The notes below the pieces were generated by a model, which was given only the letters and a program-made list of their open reading frames with translations, was not told the DNA's origin and ran no database searches. 64,000 nt of DNA from JAXLWB01 sp046328715 (lineage in GTDB: Bacteria; Chloroflexota; Anaerolineae; Caldilineales; Caldilineaceae): positions 151,693-215,692 of the forward strand of contig JAXLWB010000014.1 in the NCBI GenBank assembly GCA_046328715.1, given 5' to 3'. Of this stretch, positions 34,867 to 43,395 are shown one piece after another. A program made the position numbers and the translations under genes. The stretch's first letter is position 1; each line of letters starts with the position of its first letter.

Positions 34867-35199
34867 ATGAGCAAACCAGTCAAAGTGACTGATAGCACAT
34901 TCGAAAATGAGGTCATCAATTCGTCCTCGCCAGTGTTGGTCGATTTTTGGGCAGAATGGTGTGGCCCTTGCAAGATGATTGCACCGGTATTGGATGAATT
35001 GGCCGGCGAATTGGATGGAAAACTGACCATCGGTAAACTGGATGTAGATCACAATCCTGACACCGCGATGGCCTTTGGTGTGATGAGCATTCCCACCTTG
35101 TTGCTCTTCAAGGATGGCAAAGCAGTGGATCGGATTGTTGGCTTCCAACCGAAGGCACAGTTGGTAAAGCGCCTTGAAATGCACGGTGTAAAAAAGTAA
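34867..35199 (+). CDS. trxA: Thioredoxin
   Basis: A 110-residue thiol-disulfide carrier with the WCGPCK active site (residues about 31-36), the Asp-containing VLVDFWAEW strand and the cis-Pro in MSIPTLLLFKDG. AGGAGG precedes the ATG. It is transcribed alone and followed by a strong terminator. Several trx paralogues are usual, so the symbol is by family. Confidence 0.95.
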   Translation: MSKPVKVTDSTFENEVINSSSPVLVDFWAEWCGPCKMIAPVLDELAGELDGKLTIGKLDVDHNPDTAMAFGVMSIPTLLLFKDGKAVDRIVGFQPKAQLVKRLEMHGVKK

Positions 35200-35220
35200 T
35201 CTGACTTGGTAGACATAGAG

Positions 35221-35251
35221 AACGGTGAAGCGCAAAGCTTCACCGTTTTTT
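35221..35251 (+). terminator. Terminator of trxA
   Basis: AACGGTGAAGC (35221-35231) pairs with GCTTCACCGTT (35237-35247) around a 5-nt loop and continues into T-tract TTTT. Confidence 0.9.
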
Positions 35252-35293
35252 ATTGTTGGTGAAAAATAGTTCCTGCTTCCTATTACGAAATGA

Positions 35294-35299
35294 TATAAT
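35294..35299 (+). promoter_or_regulatory. Probable -10 box of trpB2
   Basis: A perfect TATAAT about 57 nt before the start codon. No consensus -35 is visible 16-18 nt upstream, so it may need an activator or be an extended -10 type. Confidence 0.4.
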
Positions 35300-35355
35300 A
35301 TTGATTGCGTTTCACTTCTCATTTCCGCACAAACCAAATCAATAAAGGAAGCACT

Positions 35356-36723
35356 ATGAGCGACCAAACCAAGTTCCTCCTCTCGGAGCGGGACATTCCT
35401 AAGGCATGGTATAATCTACTGGCCGATCTACCTTTTGAGTTACCACCTGTGTTGCACCCCGGTACCAAACAGCCGGTAGGCCCCGATGACCTTGCGCCTC
35501 TTTTCCCGATGTCCTTGATTATGCAGGAAGTGACCAAAGACCGTTGGGTAGAGATCCCTGAACCAGTACGCGAAGTCTACAAATTGTGGCGTCCAACCCC
35601 GCTCTTTCGCGCCCATCGTCTGGAAAAGGCACTGCAAACGCCCGCCAAAATCTACTACAAGTACGAAGGCGTAAGCCCAGCAGGCAGCCACAAACCCAAC
35701 ACCGCAGTTGCCCAAGCCTTTTATAACAAAGAGGCGGGCACCAAACGGATTACCACAGAAACCGGTGCTGGACAGTGGGGAAGTTCACTCGCCTTTGCCT
35801 GTAGCCTCTACAACATTGAACTCAAAATTTACATGGTCAAGGTCTCTTACGAGCAGAAGCCTTACCGCCGCAACTTAATGGAGACCTGGGGTGCCTCGGT
35901 CGTGCCTAGCCCCAGCCCGGACACAAATGCTGGACGTTCCTTCCTGGCCCAAAATCCCAACCACACTGGTAGCCTGGGCATCGCCATCAGCGAAGCGGTG
36001 GAAGACGCAGTGACCAGCAAGACGCCGACCAAGTACTCACTCGGCTCGGTGCTCAACCATGTGCTGTTGCACCAGAGTGTGATCGGTCTGGAAGTGCAGA
36101 AGCAGTTAGAACTGGCGGGTGACTATCCCGATGTTGTCGTCGGCTGTATTGGCGGCGGCAGCAACTTTGCTGGTTTTGCCTATCCCTTCGTCGCCGACAA
36201 GGTGACTGGCAAAGCTCCCAACCTGCGCGTAGTGGCGGTTGAACCGTCTGCAACGCCTAGCCTAACCCGTGGCATCTACGCCTATGATTTTGGCGATACT
36301 TCGATGATGACACCACTAGTCAAAATGTACACGCTCGGGCATGGCTTTATCCCGGCACCGATTCATGCTGGCGGCTTGCGCTATCACGGCATGGCATCGT
36401 CGATCTGTGAACTCTATCGTCATGGCATCATCGAGGCACGAGCGGTCAACCAGTTGGCAACCTTTGAAGCTGGTACGCTCTTTGCTCGCAGTGAAGGCAT
36501 CTTGCCTGCGCCCGAAGCCGCTCACGCCGTGCGCGGCGCCATTGACGAGGCGCTCAAGTGCCGCGAAGAAGGCACCAGCCGCACGATTATCTTCAATCTC
36601 TGCGGCCACGGCCACTTTGATCTCTCTGCCTACGAGCGTTACTTGAGTGGAAAATTGGTAGATTATGAGTTGCCACAGCAGGATATTGACAAGGCGCTGA
36701 CGGAGTTACCAGCAATGGAATAA
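35356..36723 (+). CDS. trpB: Tryptophan synthase beta chain, TrpB2 type
   Basis: PLP enzyme that condenses indole and serine. The 455-residue protein has the TrpB2 pattern: a long N-terminal extension (PKAWYNLLADLPFELPPVLHPGTKQPV), RPTPLFRAHRLEK, and the PLP lysine in GVSPAGSHKPNTA. GAGQWGSSLAFAC and the phosphate-binding GCIGGGSNFAGF follow. TrpB2 proteins often act without TrpA, and no trpA is adjacent. The ATG follows AAGGAA; the in-frame ATG 51 nt upstream is rejected. Confidence 0.93.
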   Translation: MSDQTKFLLSERDIPKAWYNLLADLPFELPPVLHPGTKQPVGPDDLAPLFPMSLIMQEVTKDRWVEIPEPVREVYKLWRPTPLFRAHRLEKALQTPAKIYYKYEGVSPAGSHKPNTAVAQAFYNKEAGTKRITTETGAGQWGSSLAFACSLYNIELKIYMVKVSYEQKPYRRNLMETWGASVVPSPSPDTNAGRSFLAQNPNHTGSLGIAISEAVEDAVTSKTPTKYSLGSVLNHVLLHQSVIGLEVQKQLELAGDYPDVVVGCIGGGSNFAGFAYPFVADKVTGKAPNLRVVAVEPSATPSLTRGIYAYDFGDTSMMTPLVKMYTLGHGFIPAPIHAGGLRYHGMASSICELYRHGIIEARAVNQLATFEAGTLFARSEGILPAPEAAHAVRGAIDEALKCREEGTSRTIIFNLCGHGHFDLSAYERYLSGKLVDYELPQQDIDKALTELPAME

Positions 36724-36746
36724 ATTGGAAATGCTGTAAAATTGAG

Positions 36747-36776
36747 AGTGGCGGGTAGCGTGTTACTCGCCACTTT
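36747..36776. terminator. Bidirectional terminator between trpB2 and the exosortase operon
   Basis: AGTGGCGGGTA (36747-36757) pairs with TACTCGCCACT (36764-36774). It is followed by TTTAC on the plus strand and by CTCAATTTT on the minus strand, serving both convergent units. Confidence 0.65.
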
Positions 36777-36786
36777 ACTATTCCTC

Positions 36787-37530
36787 TCACGTCGAGCGCC
36801 TCACCAATAGTGTGAGTAGCGACACCACGATCAATACCATCGAATCAATCAGAATCGTCAGCAACAAGGTGCTGCTGATCGATTGAAGTGGCACCAGTAA
36901 AACAGTCAGCAACCCGGTGAAAAGCTCCAACGGCAATCCCAACAACAGGTAAACGATAATTGCCAGGGTCACATAGACCGCCACTGGCTTGACTGGCTCA
37001 CGATCTGGCGCACTGGGCATCATGCCATTGGCGAAGGTAAAGAGGAAATAGGCCCATAGGGGACCGTCGGTCTGGCGCAGTGCGGTGCCAAGTAAGCGAA
37101 AAGCTGCCTCCAAATCGCCCAATACCAGCGCACTCGCAATCTGTCCTGCCGAAAAGACATGTTGGCCAATCAGTGCAATCAGCAGCGAACCGACGATCAG
37201 CGGTGCCAGCCCGACAATGCTATCCAGCCAGATGCCGCCGCTGCGTGAGGTAACCGAACCCAAACGCAGATGTTTGCCTTTGGTCTGCGGCCAGACCCGA
37301 AACTTACCCGGACGCAACCCAAGCAACTTTGCCGCCAGCCAGTGCGAGCCTTCATGCACCACAATGCCCGGCAACATCAGCAGAAAGTAGAGAATATAGG
37401 CACGCTGCGGTGAACGGGTGAGGTAGAAGGCAAACAAATTGGTCTGGATGAAGATCTTGTGATTCAGCCAGACCACAGCCAACAAGGATAGTGTGAAGGC
37501 AAGGAGCAGCCAGAGTACATTGGATATCAT
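36787..37530 (-). CDS. M50-like membrane metalloprotease, copy 1
   Basis: A 247-residue protein with about six membrane helices. GIVVHEGSHWLAAKLLG contains HExxH (about residue 60), and FTFANGMMPSAPDREP near residue 170 resembles the second zinc-ligand motif of site-2 proteases (N-x2-P...D). It is clearly paralogous to the next gene: shared PGI-VHE--HW--A-LLG, VWP, LRLG-V and ANGMM-S--DREP. Last gene of the exosortase operon. Protease activity is inferred from motifs only; substrate unknown. Confidence 0.75.
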   Translation of the reverse strand: MISNVLWLLLAFTLSLLAVVWLNHKIFIQTNLFAFYLTRSPQRAYILYFLLMLPGIVVHEGSHWLAAKLLGLRPGKFRVWPQTKGKHLRLGSVTSRSGGIWLDSIVGLAPLIVGSLLIALIGQHVFSAGQIASALVLGDLEAAFRLLGTALRQTDGPLWAYFLFTFANGMMPSAPDREPVKPVAVYVTLAIIVYLLLGLPLELFTGLLTVLLVPLQSISSTLLLTILIDSMVLIVVSLLTLLVRRST

Positions 37531-37557
37531 GGTCTTAGATTGCGGATTGTGGATTGA

Positions 37558-38301
37558 CTATGATCTGGCTGGCGCTACAAAGATACTGATGGTGCCAATC
37601 CCTACCAGGGCCGCGATGTCCAGGAAGAGGATCAACAACAACGACGTGACCAGTGACTCCAACGCTGGAAAGATCGCCCCAAATAATTGGGTAACTGGAC
37701 CTGTTGGCAGCCCCATGGCGATAAAGGTGATCATCGCAAAAAGTGCGAAGCCCAGCACCGGTCCGAGCGGCTCACGATCCGAACTGCTCAACATCATGCC
37801 GTTGGCCAGCGCAAAGAGTAGATAGAGCCAGAGCAGCCGATCCAGGCGAAAGATATTTGCTGCCACGGCAACCATGCCTGCCCAAATGCCTTGGCTATCA
37901 AAGGCATCGATCAAGTGATTCATGGCGAAGATCTGCTGACTGATCAAAGCAATCAGCAACAAACTCGCCAGAAGCGGCGCCGCTCCGACCAGACTTTCAC
38001 TGAGCAAATCGCTGCGCCTCATCTGCACGTAGCCCAGACGTAGGGAGTAACCGTCGAACTCGGGCCAGACACTAAAGGCGCTCGGGTTCATGCCCAAGAG
38101 CAGGGCAATAATCCAATGCGCTGCTTCGTGGACAAAGATCCCTGGATAGACAACCAGAAAGTATACGGTGACGGCAGCCTGGAGCGAACCAGTCAGACGT
38201 GCAATAACATGGATCAGTTGCAGTAAAAACTGGTGGTTGACCGCTGACAGTATCCATAGACAGAGCGCCAGAAAAGCCAGGTAAACCACAGTCGGTAGCA
38301 T
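37558..38301 (-). CDS. M50-like membrane metalloprotease, copy 2
   Basis: Tandem paralogue of the downstream gene, also 247 residues. GIFVHEAAHWIIALLLG carries HExxH and LLFALANGMMLSSSDREP the putative third ligand; the Pro of copy 1 is Leu here. Both copies keep the membrane topology. The start is 9 nt after the NTF2-like gene, 27 nt before copy 1. Duplication with both metal sites retained suggests distinct substrates or a heterodimer. Confidence 0.75.
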   Translation of the reverse strand: MLPTVVYLAFLALCLWILSAVNHQFLLQLIHVIARLTGSLQAAVTVYFLVVYPGIFVHEAAHWIIALLLGMNPSAFSVWPEFDGYSLRLGYVQMRRSDLLSESLVGAAPLLASLLLIALISQQIFAMNHLIDAFDSQGIWAGMVAVAANIFRLDRLLWLYLLFALANGMMLSSSDREPLGPVLGFALFAMITFIAMGLPTGPVTQLFGAIFPALESLVTSLLLILFLDIAALVGIGTISIFVAPARS

Positions 38302-38310
38302 GGGTTGCTG

Positions 38311-38886
38311 TTACCCGCCGTTGACTTCGAGATTGTAGGTCAAGCGCTGGATCAGCCAACAACTATCCTGTTTAACTAAATTCCAGCGGTCACCAGCCTT
38401 GGACTCTTCTTGACCGATTTCAGTCGTGGATTGAACGGTCGCATTGTTGCCATCGATTGTCACTTGCATGTCGTGCGGCGTGATCGATGTGGGCGCGCCG
38501 GGAAAGACGACTCGTACGTAGCGGTGGCGGATCGCATCCTTTCCTTGCCAAATTTGGTCGTCTTTTTCGTCCTGTGGTGTATTTTTCGCATCCACCACAG
38601 TGCTATCTTCCGCCCAAAGTGCCATGAGCGGGTCAATCTGCTGCTTCACTACCAGATCGCCCTCCGCCCGCAACACGGCTTGAATGCTCTCTTCATCAGA
38701 GGTAGTGGCAGGAAGCGACAAGGTGCATGAGCCAACCGCAGACTTTGGCGGCTCTTCGCTAATGCAGCCACTCAGACCTGCTGCCAATAGCAATAACAGT
38801 GTTAGTTGAAGTCGGAAACGTCTGAAACGAAATAGATGAGAGGGAATTTGTGATATATCCACCATACACCATACTCTATGCGCCAT
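38311..38886 (-). CDS. NTF2-like lipoprotein (SnoaL-type fold)
   Basis: The 191-residue protein has a signal anchor with a lipobox (LLLLLAAGLSGC). A SnoaL/NTF2-like cone follows (SIQAVLRAEGDLVVKQQIDPLMALWAEDSTVVDAKN, WQGKDAIRHRYV, MQVTIDGNNATVQSTTEIG, GDRWNLVKQDSCWLIQRLTYN). The ATG lies 4 nt after the EpsI-like stop. Its basic stretch before the hydrophobic core is long (about 25 residues), so a later start (MVDISQIP) is possible. Probably an extracytoplasmic binding protein. Confidence 0.8.
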   Translation of the reverse strand: MAHRVWCMVDISQIPSHLFRFRRFRLQLTLLLLLAAGLSGCISEEPPKSAVGSCTLSLPATTSDEESIQAVLRAEGDLVVKQQIDPLMALWAEDSTVVDAKNTPQDEKDDQIWQGKDAIRHRYVRVVFPGAPTSITPHDMQVTIDGNNATVQSTTEIGQEESKAGDRWNLVKQDSCWLIQRLTYNLEVNGG

Positions 38887-38890
38887 TGTG

Positions 38891-39619
38891 TCACCCCTGC
38901 GCACTGAGGAAGAATTGCCGTACAAAATCCGCTTGCATTTCTAGGGTTTCTTCCACTGTTCCGTAGCGTCCCGAGGTTAACTTGAAGAGCACAATGCCAT
39001 CAGATAGGTTGCGGCGATCGTCGGGGAAGAGGTAGAAATAATAGACAACGTGTTCTGCCAGCGTTGATTGATCGGCAAGTTGTTTTTGGGCTTCGAGGTA
39101 AAGGCCGTAAATTTCGCCACCGCCATTGAGCTGGGTGGTTTTTGAACTCATGTCATACTGCCAACCATCAGCGTCATAACAGACATCGGGCGGATGAAAT
39201 GCCTGCGAACTGCGCGCACCAATCATACTCAGCCATAGGTACTGGCCTTTGCTGTTTTGATAAAGGCGCAGAACATATTGCTCGGGATTGAGCAGGATAT
39301 TGACTTCCTCGTTGGTCTCTTGTTTGTCCTCACCCTTCCAGTCGCCAATCTGAAGTGGAATATCACGCAAATTGTGAGCGAGATCAAAGGGTGCTACTGC
39401 GGTGACTTCCCGTGCGCGGCCTGTCTGTCTCCAGAAATCCAGGTCAGTCTGATAGCGATAGCCAGACGTGGATGCACGCCAACCCAAGCCATTTGCCGGC
39501 ACATAGACCGCAACGATAGCAATCAGCAACATCAAAATCGCCAGATAATTCGACCACTGGCGTTTTGTCGGTACTACGACCGATTGACCATCATTTACAG
39601 AAAAAGTATCGAGTTCCAT
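38891..39619 (-). CDS. EpsI-like exosortase-associated protein (DUF3485 type)
   Basis: This 242-residue protein has one N-terminal membrane helix (NYLAILMLLIAIVAVYVP). An EpsI-type domain follows: PLQIGDWKGED, ILNPEQYVLRLYQNSKGQYLWLSMIGARSSQAFHPPDVCYDADGW, and YYFYLFPDDRR. EpsI partners are encoded next to or fused to exosortases in polysaccharide loci. The ATG overlaps the exosortase stop as TGATG, which indicates translational coupling. Confidence 0.85.
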   Translation of the reverse strand: MELDTFSVNDGQSVVVPTKRQWSNYLAILMLLIAIVAVYVPANGLGWRASTSGYRYQTDLDFWRQTGRAREVTAVAPFDLAHNLRDIPLQIGDWKGEDKQETNEEVNILLNPEQYVLRLYQNSKGQYLWLSMIGARSSQAFHPPDVCYDADGWQYDMSSKTTQLNGGGEIYGLYLEAQKQLADQSTLAEHVVYYFYLFPDDRRNLSDGIVLFKLTSGRYGTVEETLEMQADFVRQFFLSAQG

Positions 39620-40524
39620 CAGATCACATTCAACCGTAACCCTGTACACTGTAGCAGCCGACCGAGCGGATAGAGCAAAGCCATCGCCACCAGAAAAAAG
39701 AGTATTCCAGAGTAATCGTGATAGAAGGTAAAGGCACTGTCAGCTCCGAACCAGCGGGCAATGTAAATCAACGATGCTACGCGTAGAATATTGCCCATCA
39801 ACGCCAGTGGAATCGCTGCCAAAATCAGCAACAAGCGCCCCCAGGTAGGGCCACTGACCAGATAGGCGGCCAATGTGGTCAGTGCAATCAAAGTGATCAG
39901 TGAATTTACACCGCTGCACTGTGCCCCGATCACCAGGTTGGCATTGGGTAACTTGACCGCATTACCAATCACCTCAATATTGAGACCTAAAAAACGTACC
40001 AAACTACCCGAGCAAACGCCCGTAAAGAGTGCCAACGGCAGCGTAAATCGATCTAGGAAGGGCAGCGGCACCATCAGTGCAAGATAACTGATCGGAAAAC
40101 GCAGTTTGTAGAGAATCTGCGAACTACCGATTACCCAAACTAGGCTGGCTAGGATACCGATCATGGCAAAGGCGGCCAGGAAATAAGTGCGGTTATCGAG
40201 CGCCGCCACAAAGCCGACTAAACTCAGCGCAAGCAAGAAGAGTCCGGTTGTGCTGCCCCACAATTTGCCTTGTAGCAATGCTTTGTCCAGTTGAAAGCGA
40301 CGAATTGCCAGATAGATCGATACAAACGGAATCAGTATGCCATGGCTATAATATTGATTCCCCAGCCATTCGCGCCAGAGCCATTCCCATACTGGCCACG
40401 CCAAAATGGCAAGTAGAATCGCTGCCACAATGGCCAACCAGGAACTACTTTCTCGGTATCTCTGTGAGAAGGAATGAAACATGAATGGCAAGATTGTAAT
40501 ACAAAACTGACTTTCACTGAACAT
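39619..40524 (-). CDS. Exosortase/archaeosortase family protease
   Basis: A multi-pass membrane cysteine protease family that processes sorting-signal proteins, analogous to sortase. The three family residues are visible: Cys in IGAQCSGVNSLITL, Arg in GNILRVASLIYIA and His in TFYHDYSGILFF. NQYYSHGILIPFVSIYLA near the N-terminus is typical. An internal ATG at 40482 (MFHSFSQRYRESS), preceded by TACAAT, may be the true start. No PEP-CTERM-type substrate is visible in the window. Confidence 0.88.
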   Translation of the reverse strand: MFSESQFCITILPFMFHSFSQRYRESSSWLAIVAAILLAILAWPVWEWLWREWLGNQYYSHGILIPFVSIYLAIRRFQLDKALLQGKLWGSTTGLFLLALSLVGFVAALDNRTYFLAAFAMIGILASLVWVIGSSQILYKLRFPISYLALMVPLPFLDRFTLPLALFTGVCSGSLVRFLGLNIEVIGNAVKLPNANLVIGAQCSGVNSLITLIALTTLAAYLVSGPTWGRLLLILAAIPLALMGNILRVASLIYIARWFGADSAFTFYHDYSGILFFLVAMALLYPLGRLLQCTGLRLNVI

Positions 40525-40694
40525 AATTGCTAAATCCTTAGCAATTCGTAGTCACCAGAATACCATTAGGACTATTCAACGTCAAACATCATGAATAGAT
40601 TGGGTGTATTTCAAACGCTTCCTCTGTCATTTTCGCGCGCTCCACACTGCTGCTATACTCTCCATGCAAATCATAGTTAGCAAATTTAATCCGC

Positions 40695-40780
40695 TATATT
40701 GCGATTGCAATGAGGAGCGAGGCTTTCCCAGCTTGTTTTCGAGAAGCAAAACTCCGCTTCTCATTCAGAGCATAGTTTAT
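40695..40780 (+). repeat. Hairpin family copy 12 (upstream of pgm)
   Basis: TATATTGCGATTGCAATGAGG and TTCTCATTCAGAGCATAGT. Inner stem of 11 bp with a G-U pair. This copy lies outside the ribosomal superoperon, 40 nt before the pgm start, showing the family is dispersed. The spacer 40525-40819 contains nothing else that I recognise. Confidence 0.8.
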
Positions 40781-40819
40781 TTGCTAATGGATTACTCAAG
40801 CATTCATCAAGGAGAGTTT

Positions 40820-42247
40820 ATGTCCGACATCAAATTTGGCACCGACGGCTGGCGCGGTCGGATCGCTGATGATTATACCTTTACCAATTTGCGCCGCTGT
40901 ACGCAGGGTTTTGCCAACTACCTCAAATCAAATGGCAAATCGGGCAGCGTCGTGATTGGCCACGACCGCCGTTTCCTTGCCGATCAATTTGCGGTTGCAG
41001 CGGCGGAAGTGATAGCTGCCAACGGTTTTCATGTGTATTTAACCAATGGCGCAACCCCAACGCCTGCCATCAGTTTTAGCGTAGGCAACAAGGGTGCTTT
41101 AGGTGCTATCAATATTACCGCTAGTCACAACCCGCCCGATGACTGTGGCTTCAAAGTGCGCGACGAGAATGGCGGAGCCATCGCGCCTGATGGCTTAGTC
41201 CAGATCGAAGCCGGGATTCCCAGCGCTGGCGACACCGACGCTGTCAAAATCATGAAGTTCGATAGTGCCATCAAGCAGGGCTTGATCGAGATTTTTGACG
41301 CCCGACCGGCCTATATGGAGCGCATTCACAGCCTGATCGATGTCACTCCCATCAAGGACGCCGGCTTGACGGTCGTGATCGACAATATGTGGGGCAATGG
41401 AGCGGGATGGCTGAGCCAGCTCCTGGTTGGCGGCAAAACGCAGGTGATCGATTTTCACGCCGAACGCAACCCCATCTTCCCGGAAATGAAACGGCCTGAA
41501 CCGATTCCGCCCAATGTGGATGCTGGGCTGGCCCTTGCCAAGCGCGAGGGCGCAGACTGTGTCTGTATCCTCGATGGCGACGCCGATCGTTGCGGTTTCG
41601 GCGATGAGAATGGCGAGTTTGTCGATCAACTGCGTGTCTATGGCATGTTGGCCTACTACCTGTTGGAAGTACGTGGCGAGCGTGGCACCATAGTCAAAAC
41701 CTTGAGTACTACCTCCATGCTCGACAAACTGGGTAAGCTGTACAATGTGCCTGTCATCAATACCGGTGTAGGCTTCAAATACATCGCCCCAGCCATGATG
41801 AAGCACAACGCTATGGTTGGTGGTGAAGAGAGCGGTGGTTATGCCTTCGGCGGTCACATTCCCGAGCGAGACGGCATCCTCTCCAATCTCTTCTTGCTTG
41901 ACCTGATGGTGCGCACAGGTCGTAAACCAACTCAACTGTTGCAAGATCTTTTTGCCAAGGTTGGTGAACACTTCTACTCACGCATCGATACTCGCACTGA
42001 CAACGAGAAGAAAGCTGCCGCCAAAAAACGGCTCGACTCCATTCAGGTGGACGGGTTGACTTTGGGCGGTCATGGAGTTGTTGCGCTTGATAAGACTGAT
42101 GGCTACAAGTTTATCATGGATGATGGCGGCTGGATGTTGGTGCGCTTCTCCGGTACCGAACCGCTGATCCGCGTCTACACCGAAACTACTGATCAGGCTG
42201 CTGTTGATGCGATCTTGCAGGATGGCAAGAAGCTGGCGGGTCTATAA
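40820..42247 (+). CDS. Phosphoglucomutase/phosphomannomutase
   Basis: Interconverts hexose 1- and 6-phosphates, feeding nucleotide-sugar synthesis. The 475-residue alpha-D-phosphohexomutase has the phospho-serine in GAINITASHNPPDD, the metal loop LDGDADRCGF, the sugar-specificity loop GGEESGGYAFGGH and the phosphate site RFSGTEPLIRVY. AAGGAGAG precedes the ATG (MSDIKFGTDGWRGRI). A 72-residue in-frame extension runs through hairpin copy 12 and is rejected. Confidence 0.93.
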   Translation: MSDIKFGTDGWRGRIADDYTFTNLRRCTQGFANYLKSNGKSGSVVIGHDRRFLADQFAVAAAEVIAANGFHVYLTNGATPTPAISFSVGNKGALGAINITASHNPPDDCGFKVRDENGGAIAPDGLVQIEAGIPSAGDTDAVKIMKFDSAIKQGLIEIFDARPAYMERIHSLIDVTPIKDAGLTVVIDNMWGNGAGWLSQLLVGGKTQVIDFHAERNPIFPEMKRPEPIPPNVDAGLALAKREGADCVCILDGDADRCGFGDENGEFVDQLRVYGMLAYYLLEVRGERGTIVKTLSTTSMLDKLGKLYNVPVINTGVGFKYIAPAMMKHNAMVGGEESGGYAFGGHIPERDGILSNLFLLDLMVRTGRKPTQLLQDLFAKVGEHFYSRIDTRTDNEKKAAAKKRLDSIQVDGLTLGGHGVVALDKTDGYKFIMDDGGWMLVRFSGTEPLIRVYTETTDQAAVDAILQDGKKLAGL

Positions 42248-42398
42248 AGCACTCGCAACTCACGATCAACCAAGTGTGAGGTGTGCAAACGCTTCAGTCT
42301 GTATACCTCGCACTTCCAAACTCCTCTGCTCTTTTCCCCTCGCTATGCAATCTCTACTACTTTGTCTCCAATCTCGTATGTGATAAAATGAACAAACC

Positions 42399-42481
42399 AA
42401 ACTGAGCACTGAATAAGAACCGGAGTTTTGTTTCTTGAAAATAGGCTAGAACAACTCCGGTTCTTATTGCAGCCGTAGTTT
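42399..42481 (-). repeat. Hairpin family copy 13, inverted orientation
   Basis: Read on the minus strand: AAACTACGGCTGC, inner stem AATAAGAACCGGAGTT/AACTCCGGTTCTTATT (16 bp, perfect) and CAGTGCTCAGTTT. It lies between pgm and tatD, both on the plus strand, so its orientation opposes transcription. The rest of 42248-42525 holds no gene. Confidence 0.8.
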
Positions 42482-42525
42482 ACGCCCGATTTGAAAGTAA
42501 TGTTCTAGCATGGGAATCACGATTC

Positions 42526-43395
42526 GTGACGATAAATGTGGCGTTGGTGGATAGTCACTGTCATTTGGACTTGGAAGAGTTTGACACTGACCGCTTGGAT
42601 GTCTTGGCCAGAGCCGATGCTGCCCATGTCCGATTGATTATCAACCCTGGGATTGATCTTCAGCACTGTCGGCAAGCATTGGCATTGGCAGAGCAGCATC
42701 CACAGGTATACACTGCGGTGGGAATCCATCCCAACAGCAGTGCTGATTTTACATCCGCCACCCTAGACGAACTGCGAGAATTGGCGAAACATCCAAAGGT
42801 CGTTGCCATTGGCGAAATTGGACTTGACTATTACTGGAAATTGGTGGAACCCGAGCAACAAAAACGTGCCTTTACGGCACAGCTTCACCTGGCAGCGGAA
42901 CTTGGTTACCCAGTGATTATTCACTGCCGTGAGGCCAACCAAGATGTCATGGCGATCTTGCAAGAATGGGCAGATGCTCCAATTACTCGCCACTCGCCAC
43001 TCGCCACCCGCCAATTTTGGGGCGTTCTCCATGCCTTTCCTGGCAATTGGGAGATGGCACAGCAGGCGTATGGGCTAAACTTTGTGTTGGGTTTGGGCGG
43101 TCCGGTCACTTATAAAAATGCTCGCCAACTGCACGAGTTGGTCCCTTTGTTGCAACTGGATCGTTTGATGCTGGAAACAGATGCACCCTATCTGACGCCA
43201 CATCCGTATCGTGGAAAGCGTAATGAACCTGGATATGTAAAACTGGTTTGCGAGCAGATCGCTACACTTACTCAGAAATCGGTCGAGGAAGTAGCGCAAC
43301 GCACAACGGCTGTGGCAACCCGTTTTTTTGATTTGGAGGCAGTACTTGGCGGTGACTGTTCAAGCAACACTCAACCCATCGCTCTCGCAGAATAA
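42526..43395 (+). CDS. TatD family metal-dependent deoxyribonuclease
   Basis: A TIM-barrel DNase/3'-exonuclease. DSHCHLDLEEFD, VGIHPNSS, GEIGLDYYW, IIHCREAN, GVLHAFPG and METDAPYLTPHPYRGKRNEP are all conserved. Residues about 152-166 (TRHSPLATRQ) are an insertion encoded by four heptanucleotide repeats (42985-43012). The start is GTG; a GTG four codons later (VALVDSHCH) is also possible. Its 3' end overlaps the polyprenyl synthase gene. Confidence 0.93.
   Translation: MTINVALVDSHCHLDLEEFDTDRLDVLARADAAHVRLIINPGIDLQHCRQALALAEQHPQVYTAVGIHPNSSADFTSATLDELRELAKHPKVVAIGEIGLDYYWKLVEPEQQKRAFTAQLHLAAELGYPVIIHCREANQDVMAILQEWADAPITRHSPLATRQFWGVLHAFPGNWEMAQQAYGLNFVLGLGGPVTYKNARQLHELVPLLQLDRLMLETDAPYLTPHPYRGKRNEPGYVKLVCEQIATLTQKSVEEVAQRTTAVATRFFDLEAVLGGDCSSNTQPIALAE
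42985..43012 (+). repeat. Heptanucleotide repeat inside tatD
   Basis: Three perfect ACTCGCC units and one ACCCGCC. Each unit gained or lost would shift the tatD reading frame. Related heptamers are known as short tandem repeats in cyanobacteria, but here only this one array is seen. Confidence 0.85.

Noticed and set aside
40604..40819. N-terminal extension of phosphoglucomutase
   Set aside because: The extension runs through a repeat hairpin, while the ATG at 40820 has a strong ribosome-binding site and the family start.
42985..43012. CRISPR-like short repeats
   Set aside because: Units are 7 bp, contiguous, without spacers and inside a conserved gene.
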